Below, piece by piece: positions 42,682 through 52,947 of a stretch of 64,000 nucleotides of DNA. The position numbers and the translations under genes were made by a program. Within the stretch, counting starts at the first letter, position 1. Every line of letters starts with the position of its first letter. The notes below the pieces were generated by a model, which saw only the letters and a list, made by a program, of their open reading frames with translations, did not search any database and had not been told where the DNA came from. The stretch is from contig CAVXPD010000005.1 in the NCBI GenBank assembly GCA_963763575.1, positions 148,361-212,360 on the forward strand, in the 5' to 3' direction. This stretch comes from Bog-473 sp963763575 (GTDB lineage: Bacteria; Actinomycetota; Acidimicrobiia; Acidimicrobiales; RAAP-2).

Positions 42682-43209
42682 ATGCCCCGCGTCCGGGTCG
42701 TGGTGGGTACCGTGCAGTCCGTGGCCGGCGCGCACCCCTCGATCTTCGAATGGGCCGGTGGGCGCGAGGCGTTCGCCGGCTGGCTCAACCGGTTCTACGA
42801 CCTCGTCGAACAGGAGGCTCCGGACATCGCGGCCATGTTCGGCGGCCGGGTCGGTCAGGAGCACCGCACGCGCGTGACCGACTGGTGGTCCGAGGTGATG
42901 GGTGGCCCCACGGTCTACACGGAGCAACGGGGCGGGTACGAGAACATGCTGGCGAGCCACGAGAACCTCGCGATCACCGAGGCCCAGAGGCTCCAGTTCG
43001 TGACCCTGCTGAGCCGCGCCGCCGACGACGTGGGGCTGCCCGCAGATCCCGAATTCCGCTCCGCCATCATGGGCTACGCCGAGTGGGGCACCCGGCTCGC
43101 CATGCACAACTCGCAACCGGGCACGGAGCTGGTCGCGCACGCCCCTGTGCCCCGCTGGGGCTGGGGCGTCGCACCGCCGTACCTCCCCGAGGACACCGCT
43201 CCCGGCTGA
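42682..43209 (+). CDS. Group II truncated haemoglobin
   Basis: About 175 residues from ATG 42682. The 2-on-2 globin fold shows in SIFEWAGGREAFAGWLNRFYDLV (helices A-B with the B10 Tyr), GQEHRTRVTDWWSEVMGGP, a Tyr in TVYTEQRGGYENMLASHENL with the proximal His (MLASHENLAITE) and the C-terminal WGTRLAMHNSQPG. Group II members (trHbO type) bind oxygen and may handle oxidants or terminal oxidases. The N-terminal 15 residues are not typical and the start may be later. It is convergent with the methyltransferase gene. Confidence 0.85.
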   Translation: MPRVRVVVGTVQSVAGAHPSIFEWAGGREAFAGWLNRFYDLVEQEAPDIAAMFGGRVGQEHRTRVTDWWSEVMGGPTVYTEQRGGYENMLASHENLAITEAQRLQFVTLLSRAADDVGLPADPEFRSAIMGYAEWGTRLAMHNSQPGTELVAHAPVPRWGWGVAPPYLPEDTAPG

Positions 43210-43210
43210 G

Positions 43211-44128
43211 TCAGCCGCCCGGCTTGCGCGCCACCAGCGCCAGCAGCAGGCACTCGTCCGCGGCTGCGAACACCCCGGGGTGCGCGCTCGCCTCGGCTTC
43301 GTCGAACGTCTTCAACGCCACCCCGGCGCGCATGAGGTTGAGGCCCTTGCACTCGGTCACCTCGAAGCCGCCACGTTCCAGCTTGCCGACGAGCTCGCCG
43401 GCGGAGTACTCGATCTTGTGGTCGTGGTTCATCGGTTCGTTGGACCGCAGCCGCCACACCGGCCCGTTGGGGGTGTCGAGGCAGAACCACCCGCCCGGGG
43501 CCAGGACGCGGAACGCCTCGCGCACGACCCGGTCGCCGTCGGACTCCGTCACGTGCTCGATCGACTGCCCGCTGTACACCAAGTCGAACGACGCGTCGTC
43601 GTAGCGGGCGAGGTCGACCATGGAATGGAAGGCGAACTCGACCGGGCCGAGCTCGGACACGATCGGCTCGCCGCTCGAGCCGCCCTGGTAGATCTCGTCG
43701 CGCTCGTCGACCGGGAGGTCCACCACCACGAGCCGTTCGAAGGGATAGGGGTAGCCCAGGTGCACGAGCGCGCCGTCCGCCAGGCCCTGGTGCGTGCCCC
43801 CGAGGTCGAGGATGCGGGCCGCCCGGGGCAGCCCCATGACGAAGTCGCTCCGGCTGACGTGCATGGAGAGCAACACGTTCTCGATGGGGACCTCGCGGCG
43901 GAACTCCTCCGAGTGCGCCAGCTGCTCGGCCACGCCCCGCCGCGAGAGGTCGCCGCTCGCCAGCTTGCGGACGTAGTCGTCGCCTCCCGGCCCGTCGGGC
44001 TCGCGGTCGAGGATCACGTTGAAGGCCATGCGCACCGACTGCTTGGGGGGCAGGAAGCGGAAGGGCACGGTCGGCACGTAACGGTCGAAGACGCGGAACG
44101 CCCGTCGCTTCCATCCGCTGGTCGGCAT
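43211..44128 (-). CDS. DUF4214-methyltransferase fusion protein
   Basis: 305 residues from ATG 44128; the frame opens at 44206. Residues about 30-75 (FNVILDREPDGPGGDDYVRK, then a helix ending AHSEEFR) match DUF4214, a helical module found in surface-glycan and S-layer proteins. The C-terminal part is a class I SAM methyltransferase: ILDLGGTHQGLA (SAM loop), FDLVYSGQSIEHV, REAFRVLAPGGWFCLDTPNG and HDHKIEYSAGELV, as in type 11/12 enzymes that modify sugars or lipids. It lies just downstream of recA, where actinobacteria usually have recX. Confidence 0.78.
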   Translation of the reverse strand: MPTSGWKRRAFRVFDRYVPTVPFRFLPPKQSVRMAFNVILDREPDGPGGDDYVRKLASGDLSRRGVAEQLAHSEEFRREVPIENVLLSMHVSRSDFVMGLPRAARILDLGGTHQGLADGALVHLGYPYPFERLVVVDLPVDERDEIYQGGSSGEPIVSELGPVEFAFHSMVDLARYDDASFDLVYSGQSIEHVTESDGDRVVREAFRVLAPGGWFCLDTPNGPVWRLRSNEPMNHDHKIEYSAGELVGKLERGGFEVTECKGLNLMRAGVALKTFDEAEASAHPGVFAAADECLLLALVARKPGG

Positions 44129-44258
44129 CGGACCATTCTGGCTGGTGGCGTCTCCCACCCCAGACGACTTCGCCCGGACGCGAAGCGCTCCGGATTGGTC
44201 AGCCAAGGAACGGGCGGGGACCGTCCGGAGGCTTCGATGCCGTGAGGGCGGGGTGCAG

Positions 44259-45317
<1,059 letters not shown>

Positions 45318-45441
45318 CCCTCTCTCCTCTGTGTGCTCTGCTCTGTGCGTTGCGACCTGCGGCCAGGCTCGATCGTCGCCCCGCTGGCGACCCTATGGCG
45401 GGGGTGTGACGGGCCCAACGGGTGCCCTGTTCGCAGCATAA

Positions 45442-45455
45442 CGAACATGTGTTCG
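45442..45455. promoter_or_regulatory. LexA (SOS) box upstream of recA
   Basis: CGAACATGTGTTCG: two perfect half sites CGAAC and GTTCG with a four-base spacer, matching the Gram-positive/actinobacterial SOS box. A second inverted repeat, TGTTCG-N8-CGAACA at 45428-45447, shares one half site. The remaining part of the 317-bp spacer (45318-45634) between recA and the divergent secreted-protein gene holds no ORF. The box could also influence that divergent gene. Confidence 0.85.
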
Positions 45456-45634
45456 TACGCGGTGGACCCTCCTTGCCGCCATGACCCGTCGGCACGAGAA
45501 CGGTCCGCCCGCCGGGCCGCCGTTCTCAAATGGCAGGACGCGAAGGGGACCGCGTCGGGGCGTGCGATGCTGGCTGATCCCACGGACGGGTCGTGGAGAC
45601 TGGGCGGAAAGCTGGGCGGAAAAAGAGGAGCAAG

Positions 45635-46372
45635 GTGGAGTTCGCACGAAGGCTGGCGGCCGCCACGCTGGCCGCCACGGCGGCCGCCGCGCTGTCCTCG
45701 GCCGCCCCGGCCGCGGCGGCCTCCCATCCCACCCTCGACGCGGCCTCGCTGTACCGGAACGCGCTGACCACCACCCATTCGTGGTCGGTGCACTACGTCT
45801 CGACGTCGACCCAGTCCCAGGTGAGCCTCGTCGAGACCGGTGACGCCGGGCCGGCGTCGGGCACCCAGACCGTAACGACCGGGAAGGGAAGCCTCGATGA
45901 CACCATCACCATCGACGTCATCGGCGGCATCACCTACGTGAAGGGCAATGTGGGCGGGCTCGAGATCCTCGCCGGCCTCGACGCCGCGCAGGCGGAGGAG
46001 GCGTCGAACCGCTGGATCGACTTCTCGACGTCCAGCTCAGCCTTCTCACAGGTCGTCTCGGGCGTCCGCTCGCACGACGTGGCGACCGAGCTCGAGTTGA
46101 AAGGGCCACTCACCCTCGGCCACTCGCGCAGCCTCGACGGGCTCACGGTCGACGCTATCGACGGCACTCAGCTTGATCCCAGCCACAAGACGCAGCACGT
46201 CGTCCTGTACATCAGGGCCAGCGGGAGCCACGTGCCGGTGGAGGAGGACTCGGTCAACGCCCAGGGGAAGAGCACCTCGGCTCTGCACGTCGTCTATTCG
46301 CGTTGGGGTGAGCCCGTGCGCCCCGAGGCCCCCTCCGGCGCCCTCCCGTTGGGGCCGGTCAGCGCAGTCTGA
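45635..46372 (+). CDS. Secreted LppX/LprG-like hypothetical protein (paralogue 1)
   Basis: About 245 residues from GTG 45635, preceded by AGAGGAG. Signal peptide of about 29 residues ending AAAASH; no lipobox Cys. The mature part is a mostly beta protein with TQTVTTGKGSLDDTITIDVI, GGITYVKGNVGGLEI, WIDFSTSSSAFSQVV and LYIRASGSHVPVEEDS. This pattern recalls single-domain secreted or lipoprotein carriers of the LppX/LprAFG type (a half-barrel binding lipid), an inference from pattern only. It shares architecture with the next gene (46485-47276); both appear to be a tandem duplication. It is divergent from recA. Confidence 0.6.
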   Translation: MEFARRLAAATLAATAAAALSSAAPAAAASHPTLDAASLYRNALTTTHSWSVHYVSTSTQSQVSLVETGDAGPASGTQTVTTGKGSLDDTITIDVIGGITYVKGNVGGLEILAGLDAAQAEEASNRWIDFSTSSSAFSQVVSGVRSHDVATELELKGPLTLGHSRSLDGLTVDAIDGTQLDPSHKTQHVVLYIRASGSHVPVEEDSVNAQGKSTSALHVVYSRWGEPVRPEAPSGALPLGPVSAV

Positions 46373-46484
46373 ACCGGACGAGAAGGCCGAGCGCGTCGAG
46401 GCCGTCCGGCATGGGAGAATGTTCTCCCCTCACAGCGTCCGGCACGCACGCCTCGCCGGACCCCTCAGGAGAGTGAACGTCATC

Positions 46485-47276
46485 ATGCGCCCCCTTTTCG
46501 CCCGCAGCGTCGCGGCCGCCACCGGCCTGAGCGCGGTCGCCCTCACCGCTGCGCTGGCAGCCGCTCCGGTGCCAGCCGGCGCGGCGTCGACACCGTCCCA
46601 GTCGACCCCGCAGGCCGAATACCAGGCCGCCATCAAGGCCGCCAGTAACCAGGGCGTGCACTTCGTCTCGGTGGCCTCGCAAAACGGCATCACCATTCAC
46701 GTCACCGGCGACACCGGAGCTTCCTCCGGTGCTCAGACGCTCACGGTCACCAACGGAAAACTGACCGAGCGCGTGGCGGCGACCGTGGTCGGTTCCACCG
46801 GCTACGTGAAGGCGAACTCAACCGCTCTGCGCGACGTGATCGGGCTGAGCACGTCCGAGTCGAACAAGCACGCCAACCAGTGGCTCTCGTTCCCCACCTC
46901 CAATAGCGGCCTCGACGAGCTCGTGAGCGGTCTGTTGAACTCCCAGGTCTCGGCCGAGCTGCAGATGAGCGGCCCCTACACCTACGGCGCCACGACGACC
47001 GTCAACGGGCAACGGGCGTATGCGGTGCGCGGCACGGTGAAGACGCAGAGCGGCAGCAACGAGCCCGTGGTCCTCTATGTGTCGGCCACCGGCAAGCCCA
47101 ACCCGATCGAGGAAGTGACCAACCCCAGCGCCTCGTCACACTCGTCCGCCATTCACGGCACCGTGTCGTTCTCGAATTGGGGCGAGAAGCTCTCCCAGAA
47201 GGCGCCGGCGCATTCGTCCTCGCTGCTCAAGCTGGCGCCGGCATCGACGTCGGGTACCACCACCACCACGGGGTAA
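46485..47276 (+). CDS. Secreted LppX/LprG-like hypothetical protein (paralogue 2)
   Basis: 263 residues from ATG 46485 with AGGAGAG at 46467-46473. Signal peptide ending AGAAS at about residue 34. The mature part repeats the layout of the gene before it: GVHFVSVASQNGITIHVTGD, GAQTLTVTNGKL, GSTGYVKANSTALRDVIGLS, QWLSFPTSNSGLDELVSGLL, VVLYVSATGKPNPIEEV and a final SNWGEKLSQKAP matching SRWGEPVRPEAP of paralogue 1. It ends in a short Thr/Gly tail. Probably a lipid- or ligand-binding exported protein; no catalytic residues are seen. Confidence 0.6.
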   Translation: MRPLFARSVAAATGLSAVALTAALAAAPVPAGAASTPSQSTPQAEYQAAIKAASNQGVHFVSVASQNGITIHVTGDTGASSGAQTLTVTNGKLTERVAATVVGSTGYVKANSTALRDVIGLSTSESNKHANQWLSFPTSNSGLDELVSGLLNSQVSAELQMSGPYTYGATTTVNGQRAYAVRGTVKTQSGSNEPVVLYVSATGKPNPIEEVTNPSASSHSSAIHGTVSFSNWGEKLSQKAPAHSSSLLKLAPASTSGTTTTTG

Positions 47277-47279
47277 TCG

Positions 47280-47783
47280 GTGCGCCCGCGCCTCGAAGCC
47301 GCGGCGGGCGACATCACGACCGAACGACTCGACGCGATCGTCAACGCGGCGAACCGGCAACTGCGCGGGGGTGGCGGCGTGGACGGCGCCATCCATCGCG
47401 CGGCAGGTGGCGACCGACTGCAGGCGGCCTGCCGCGTCATCGGCGAGTGCCCACCGGGCAACGCCGTCGTGACCGACGGCTTCGACCTGCAGGCCCGCTT
47501 CATCATCCACACCGTCGGGCCGGTCTGGCACGGTGGTGACGCCGGCGAGCCCGAGACGCTGGCGTCGTGCTACCGCCGCAGTCTGGCCGTGGCTGACGAG
47601 GTTGGCGCCCGCTCCGTTGCGTTCCCGGCCATCTCCACCGGTGTCTACGGATACCCGCCCGAGCAAGCCGCCGAGGTCGCGGTGAGAGCCGTACGATCGA
47701 CAGAGACCGCGGTCACCTTGGTGCGCTTCATCGCGTTCGACCACACCACGCTCGAGTACTACACGCGTCTGCTCGGCCGCTGA
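47280..47783 (+). CDS. Macrodomain protein (ADP-ribose/O-acetyl-ADP-ribose hydrolase type)
   Basis: 167 residues starting at GTG two bases after the stop of the preceding secreted-protein gene. The macrodomain motifs are GDITTERLDAIVNAANRQLRG with the substrate-binding Asp and Asn, GGGGVDGAIHRAAG, CPPGNAVVTDGFDL, FIIHTVGPVWHGG and FPAISTGVYGYP. This matches the YmdB/MacroD class that removes ADP-ribose from proteins or deacetylates O-acetyl-ADP-ribose. It is unexpected downstream of two export proteins. It runs convergent to the glycosyltransferase gene, whose frameshifted frame invades its end. Confidence 0.9.
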   Translation: MRPRLEAAAGDITTERLDAIVNAANRQLRGGGGVDGAIHRAAGGDRLQAACRVIGECPPGNAVVTDGFDLQARFIIHTVGPVWHGGDAGEPETLASCYRRSLAVADEVGARSVAFPAISTGVYGYPPEQAAEVAVRAVRSTETAVTLVRFIAFDHTTLEYYTRLLGR

Positions 47784-47798
47784 GCGCCCGAGGCAGCC

Positions 47799-50016
47799 TC
47801 AAATGCGGCCCGAGGTGAGGTCGTAGATGGTCGTCCCGCCCACTGTCTGCGCGCGTGAAGTGCGACTCCACCCACGAGGCGATTTGCGACGCGTCGTCGT
47901 TGGAGCCGCCTCCGAATCCCGCGAAGCCGCCACCGCCGGATGCGATGAAATAGTGGACCTTGCCCTCGGCGACGTACTTCTCGAACTGTGCCAGCGTGGG
48001 CGCCGGGTCGGTCCCGTTGAAGCCGCCGATGGCCATCACCGGATCGCCGCTCGCCAGCTGGTAGCCCGCCGCGTTGTTCGAGTTCACGGTCGCGGCGACC
48101 CAGGTGTAGCGGCCGGCGTCCGCCTGCAACAGCCTGGTCAGCGCGGGATTGGACGGGCTCGAGTTCAAGAAGCCACCTCCCGGTCCCCCGCCCCGCGCGC
48201 CGCCGCGGAGGGGGCCACCGGGGAACCCACCCGGGAGGCCGTTCGATCCTGTCCCGGTGCCCGAACTCGAGCCACCCCGGAGACCACCGCTCGGAAACCC
48301 GCCGGGGAAGCCTCCCTGTGACGGGCTACCTCCGGGGAAGCCTCCGCGTGGGAAGCCACGACCGGCGAAGGCGCGTCCGGCTCCCGCGAACCCGCCACCG
48401 GGGAACGTCCCCCCGGGTCCTCCCTGGCCGCCGGCGGGGGTGGGGGTGACGGTGGGGATGGCTCCGCGGTGCGGGGTCGCCGCGGTGGCGACCGTCGAGA
48501 ACAGCGGCACCACCAGTGCGGCGCCGAGACCAAGCGTCGCGACGAGCGCGACGGCGAGCTTCGGGACAGTGCGCAGCCACGGGAGCGCCAGGATCGCGAC
48601 GACGCCGAGCGTGCCCGCCGCGGCGACGAGGGGGCGCAACGCGGGGAACCAGTCCGACGTGCGGCCGAGGAGGACCCAGGTCCAGACGACCGTCGCGGCG
48701 AGCGCCGCCGCGAGGCCGAGCCGTCCCACCCACGACGCCCGCCGTTCCCACAGGCCCATGGTGGCGATCCCGACCAGCGCGCCGAGCGGCGGCGCCAGGG
48801 CGACCGCGTAGTAGGGATGGATGATCCCCTGGGCCATGCTGATGGTGAGCCCGGTGCACACGAGTACGCCGCCCCACAGCAACAGCGCGGCGCGCTCGCG
48901 GTCGGTGCGTCGCGCCCGGATCGTGACGAGGAGGAGGACGGCGCCCATGATCAGGGCGCCCGGCAAGAGCCACGACATCATGGTCCCGAACGAGTCGTTG
49001 AACAGGCGCGTCCACCCCGTCGGACCCCACATGGCGCCGCCGACGTTGCCGCCGCCGACGCTCCCGGCCTCGTTGCCGGTCAGACGGCCGAAGCCGTTGT
49101 AGCCGAAGATCAGGTTGAGGATGCTGTTGTCCCGCGAGCCGCCCACGTAGGGCCGGTCCGCCGCGGGCGTCAGCGCCACGGTGGCCACCCACCAGCCGCC
49201 GGCCACCACGACCGACAGGCCCATCACGACGACCTGCCACACGCGGCGCCACCATCCGGTGGGCGCCGCCAGCAGATAGACCACGGCCAGGACGGGCAGG
49301 ACGAGGAAGGCCTGCATCATCTTGGTGATGAAGCCGAAGCCGACGAGCGCGCCGGCGAGGACGAGCCATTTCGTCTGCGCCCGCTCCAGGCCTCGGATGA
49401 AGGCGTAGGTGGCGGCGGTGAGCAGCAGCGCCAGCATGGCGTCGGGGTTGTTGTAGCGGAACATGAGGGCCGCCACGGGCGTCAACGCGACCACCGCGGC
49501 GCCCAGCAGTGCGGCCTGGGCGCTGAACCAGCGGCGCACGGACAGGTAGACGAGCCCCACGGTGGCCACGCCCTCGAGGGCCTGGGGCACCAACATGCTC
49601 CAGGAGTTGAAGCCGAAGAGGCGCGCCGAGATCTCCATCGGCCACAGGAACGCCGGCGGCTTGTCGACGGTGATGAAGTTGGACGAGTCCGAGGAACCGA
49701 AGAAGAACGCCTTCCAGCTCTTCGTGCCGGCCTGGACGGCGGCCGAGTAGAAGGAGTTGGCCCAGCCGCTGGCGCCCAGGTCCCACAGGTAGAGAACGGC
49801 GGTGGCCGCGAGCAGCGCCAAGAGCGCGGGCCGGACCCACGGAGCATCGCTCTCCTTGCCCCGGAAGAACCGGGCGACGCGCCCCGGACGCGGGCCCGGT
49901 GGCCAGGTCGGGGGGGTCCCCGCCAGGGGTGGCCCGTCGTCACGCGCGGGGTCGGCCACGGCGGGCGGGTCGAGCACCGCCACGGGGGCGTCGGGTGTGG
50001 GCGCGCGGTCCGTCAT
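47799..50016 (-). CDS. GT39-like (YkcB-type) membrane glycosyltransferase with Gly-rich loop (frameshifted near its end)
   Basis: About 739 residues from ATG 50016, overlapping the stop of the upstream glycosyltransferase gene by four bases. It has about ten TM helices with ITVDKPPAFLWPMEISARLF in the first loop (DKPP, family catalytic Asp region) and YVGGSRDNSILNLIFGYNGF. A Gly/Phe/Pro-rich stretch of about 100 residues and an extracytoplasmic domain follow. The open frame ends aberrantly at 47728; dropping one base in the CGCGCG run at about 47855-47865 gives QTVGGTTIYDLTSGRI and a stop at 47799. It would transfer a lipid-linked sugar to a surface acceptor. Confidence 0.82.
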
Positions 50017-51281
50017 CGCGACACCTCGGGGAGGGGAGCGGGCGCGAGCAGACGCGGGCGGAAGATCCAGGCGCGCAGCACGGTGAAGCGGAACGTCGCC
50101 GCCAGCGCGTTGGCCACGGTGATGGCGGCGAGCTCGAGCCACAGCGCGCCCGGGACCAGCCACCCGGCCACGAACAGCGCGAGCGTCGTGAACGCGAGGC
50201 TCAGCGCGTAGAGCCCGCCGGCCACCGCGACCATGTGGCCGCGCCGGGTGCGCCCGTCCCGGTCCTGGGACAGCTCGCGGTGCACGGCCGTGTTGAACAG
50301 CGTGGCCATGGCCATGGCCACGGCGTTGGCGCCGAGCGGGCCGAACAGGGGACGCCAGGCGACGAAGAGGAACAGGTAACCGAGGGTGGAGACGACGCCC
50401 ACGCCGGCGAAGCGCAGCAGCTCGTCCGCGGCCACGTCGTCGCGGCGGACGGCGAGGCGGGCGTCCTTCGGGCGGCGCACGAGGAGGCGCCAGACGCCGC
50501 GCAGGTCATCGAGCGCGGTCGAGACGATCTTGACGCGGGAGTCCGGATCGTCGACCCAATCGACGGGGACCTCGGCGATGCGCAGGCCCAGCCGCTGCGC
50601 GGTGACCAGCAGCTCGGTGTCGAAGAACCACTCGTCGTCCTCGACGAGGGGCAGCAGTCTGGCGGCCGCGTCCCGCCGGAGCGCCTTGAACCCGCACTGG
50701 GCGTCGCTGAAGCGGCCGCGCAGCGTCAGCGTGAGCAGCAGGTTGTACGCCCGCGAGATCAGTTCCCGCTTCGGACCGCGCACGACGTGCGCGCCGCGGG
50801 CAAGGCGCGAGCCGATGGCTACGTCCGTGTGACCCGAGAGCAGCGGCGCCACGAGCGGCAGCAGCGCGGAGAGGGAGGTCGACAGGTCGACGTCCATGTA
50901 CGCGACGACTGGCGCGTCGCTGCTCGACCACGCCGCGCGCAGGGCGTGGCCGCGTCCCTTGCGCTCGAGGTGCATCGAGGCGACCCCGGGAAGCCGAGTG
51001 GCGAGCTCGTGCGCGATGGCGGCGGTGTCGTCGGTGCTGGCGTTGTCCACGATCGTGACGAGGGCGCGGAACGGGAACGACTCATCGAGGAAGGCCCGCA
51101 GCTTGGTGATGCGCTCCGCGAGATGGGCGGACTCGTTGTAGACCGGGACCACGATCTCGACGTCGACGTCGGCGCCGGCGGGGACGCGACGCCGGTCGTT
51201 CTCGTCCCTCTCGAGATCTACTTCGTGGTCGGCCGCGGGGGCGGCTTCACGGTCCGCCTCGCGGGGAGCCAGTGCAGTCAT
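50013..51281 (-). CDS. Polyprenyl-phosphate glycosyltransferase (GT2) fused to GtrA domain
   Basis: About 422 residues from ATG 51281. The GT2 domain has VEIVVPVYNESAHLAERITKL, IVDNASTDDTAAIAHELA, VVAYMDVDLSTSLSALLPLV (metal DxD) and ERKGRGHALRAAW, as in dolichol-phosphate-mannose-type synthases. The C-terminal part (from about 290) holds four TM helices of the GtrA type (LRFAGVGVVSTLGYLFLFVA). It would load a sugar onto a lipid carrier and help flip it. It is translationally coupled to the GT39-like gene, which would use the product on the outer side. Confidence 0.87.
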   Translation of the reverse strand: MTALAPREADREAAPAADHEVDLERDENDRRRVPAGADVDVEIVVPVYNESAHLAERITKLRAFLDESFPFRALVTIVDNASTDDTAAIAHELATRLPGVASMHLERKGRGHALRAAWSSSDAPVVAYMDVDLSTSLSALLPLVAPLLSGHTDVAIGSRLARGAHVVRGPKRELISRAYNLLLTLTLRGRFSDAQCGFKALRRDAAARLLPLVEDDEWFFDTELLVTAQRLGLRIAEVPVDWVDDPDSRVKIVSTALDDLRGVWRLLVRRPKDARLAVRRDDVAADELLRFAGVGVVSTLGYLFLFVAWRPLFGPLGANAVAMAMATLFNTAVHRELSQDRDGRTRRGHMVAVAGGLYALSLAFTTLALFVAGWLVPGALWLELAAITVANALAATFRFTVLRAWIFRPRLLAPAPLPEVSR

Positions 51282-51375
51282 GCCCGCATGGTGCGGACCG
51301 GGTCTCCGGCCTCGGTGAAACCCAGCTGTGCGGCGGGTGTGAATCAGGCGCCCGGGGCCGCACCCGGGGATTGGG

Positions 51376-52947
51376 TCAGCCGGCGGGCCGGAGCTCTCCC
51401 CCCGCCGGCACCGGCGGCTCCGGGTGGTCCCCAACGAGTGGGAGGCGCACGGTCACGGTCATCCCCTCACCGGGCGCCGAGTTCGCGGAGACCGTGCCGC
51501 CGTGGGCCTCGACGATGGCGGCGACGATGGAGAGGCCGAGGCCGCTGCCGCCGCTGGCGCGGGAGCGGGCGGGGTCCGCCCGGTAGAAGCGCTCGAAGAC
51601 GCGCTGAGCGTCCTCGGTCGGCATGCCCGGGCCGGCGTCACGAACCTCGATCTCGGCGTGGTCTCCGGTCTGGTCCACCCGGACCGTGGTCACCGTGCCC
51701 TCCGGCGTGTGGGCGCGCACGTTGGCCAACAGGTTGTCGATGACTTGGCGCAGACGGTCCTTGTCGCCGGAGACCTCGACGGGCCGCGCCGCCCAGAACC
51801 GCACCGGCCACTCGGGTCCGACGGCGGTGGCCGTGCGCACGGACTCCGAGACGATCGAGACCAGCTCGGCGGGTGCCATATCCATGGCGAGCCCCTCGTC
51901 GAGGCGGGCGAGGGTGAGCAGGTCGGTGACCAGTCGGTCCATGCGCGCCGTCTCCATGCGGATTCCCGCCGCGATGCGCGGGAGGTCGTCGGAGTGCTCC
52001 ATGCCACCTCGCTCGAAGAGCTCGGCATACGCCGAGACCGCGGCGATGGGAGTTCGGAGCTCGTGCGAGGCGTCGGCCACGAACTGGCGCAGGTGCTGTT
52101 CGTTCTGCTTCAGCTTGGACTCGGAACGGAGCCGGGCGTCGAACGCGCTCTGGATCCGTTCGAGCATGACGTTGAGAGCTCGGGCGAGTCGGCCGACCTC
52201 GGTGGGCGCCTCGGCGCCCGGTACGCGCTGATCGAGGTTGCCGCCGGCGATGGAGTCCGCCGTGGCCTCGACCGCCGCAAGCGGGCGCAGGCCGAGGCGG
52301 ACGAGCCACCAGCCGGCGAGGAGCGCGAACACGATCGCGGCCGCGGTGACGGCGAATTCCGTCAAGAACAACGTGTGGAGCGTGCTCAGTTGGTCGGTGA
52401 GCGGCAGAGCCTGCACGACAACGAGGTCTCCGACGCCCGGGGTCGACACCTTCTCCGCCTTGACACGGAAGTCCGGACCGCCCGCGGCGATCGAGCTCGC
52501 GGTGAAGTACACCACTTGGCTGCCGTCGGGCTGGGTGGTGAAGCCGGTGATGTTCGACGGAAGTTGCGGCCGGTAGGAGTGGCTGCCGACGTAGGCGGGA
52601 CACTCCCCGCCCTTCACGACGTCGCCGTTCGGAGCGACGACCGCGAAGTAGTCGATCCCCGTGACGTTGGGATAGCCCCCGCCACCCCCCGGTCCCGGGC
52701 CGCCCGGGCCGTTGCCCTCCTGCACCTGCACGGCGCCGTTGTGCCCCGGAGCGGGGCAGGCGAGGCTCTCGGTGCCCGTGGCCACATTGACCCGGGCCTG
52801 TGGTTCATACCGCTGATGCGCCAACTGCTGGTCGACCTGGCCGTACAACGAGTTGCGCAGCGCCGAGTACGTGGCGAAGTCGGCCACGACCAAGGCCACG
52901 ATGGCGATCAGCCCGACGGCAGCGAGCAGGCGCAGCCGGAGGGACAC
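51376..52947 (-). CDS. Sensor histidine kinase (two-component)
   Basis: 523 residues. TM1 (about 7-27), an extracytoplasmic sensor of about 165 residues with a Gly/Pro-rich loop and two Cys, TM2 (about 197-217), a HAMP region and HisKA with FVADASHELRTPIAAVSAYA (phospho-accepting His). HATPase_c follows: DRLRQVIDNLLANVRAHTPE (N box), RDAGPGMP (G1) and GGSGLGLSIVAAIVEAHGG (G2). It resembles the TcrY/TrcS class of actinobacterial kinases. GTG start follows the stop of the response regulator without a gap (TGAGTG). Signal unknown; the glycosyltransferase genes downstream suggest an envelope role. Confidence 0.9.
   Translation of the reverse strand: MSLRLRLLAAVGLIAIVALVVADFATYSALRNSLYGQVDQQLAHQRYEPQARVNVATGTESLACPAPGHNGAVQVQEGNGPGGPGPGGGGGYPNVTGIDYFAVVAPNGDVVKGGECPAYVGSHSYRPQLPSNITGFTTQPDGSQVVYFTASSIAAGGPDFRVKAEKVSTPGVGDLVVVQALPLTDQLSTLHTLFLTEFAVTAAAIVFALLAGWWLVRLGLRPLAAVEATADSIAGGNLDQRVPGAEAPTEVGRLARALNVMLERIQSAFDARLRSESKLKQNEQHLRQFVADASHELRTPIAAVSAYAELFERGGMEHSDDLPRIAAGIRMETARMDRLVTDLLTLARLDEGLAMDMAPAELVSIVSESVRTATAVGPEWPVRFWAARPVEVSGDKDRLRQVIDNLLANVRAHTPEGTVTTVRVDQTGDHAEIEVRDAGPGMPTEDAQRVFERFYRADPARSRASGGSGLGLSIVAAIVEAHGGTVSANSAPGEGMTVTVRLPLVGDHPEPPVPAGGELRPAG

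Noticed and set aside
48149..48811. Pro-rich plus-strand frame of 220 codons
   Set aside because: Antisense of the Gly-rich region of the GT39-like glycosyltransferase; Gly codons read as Pro on the other strand.
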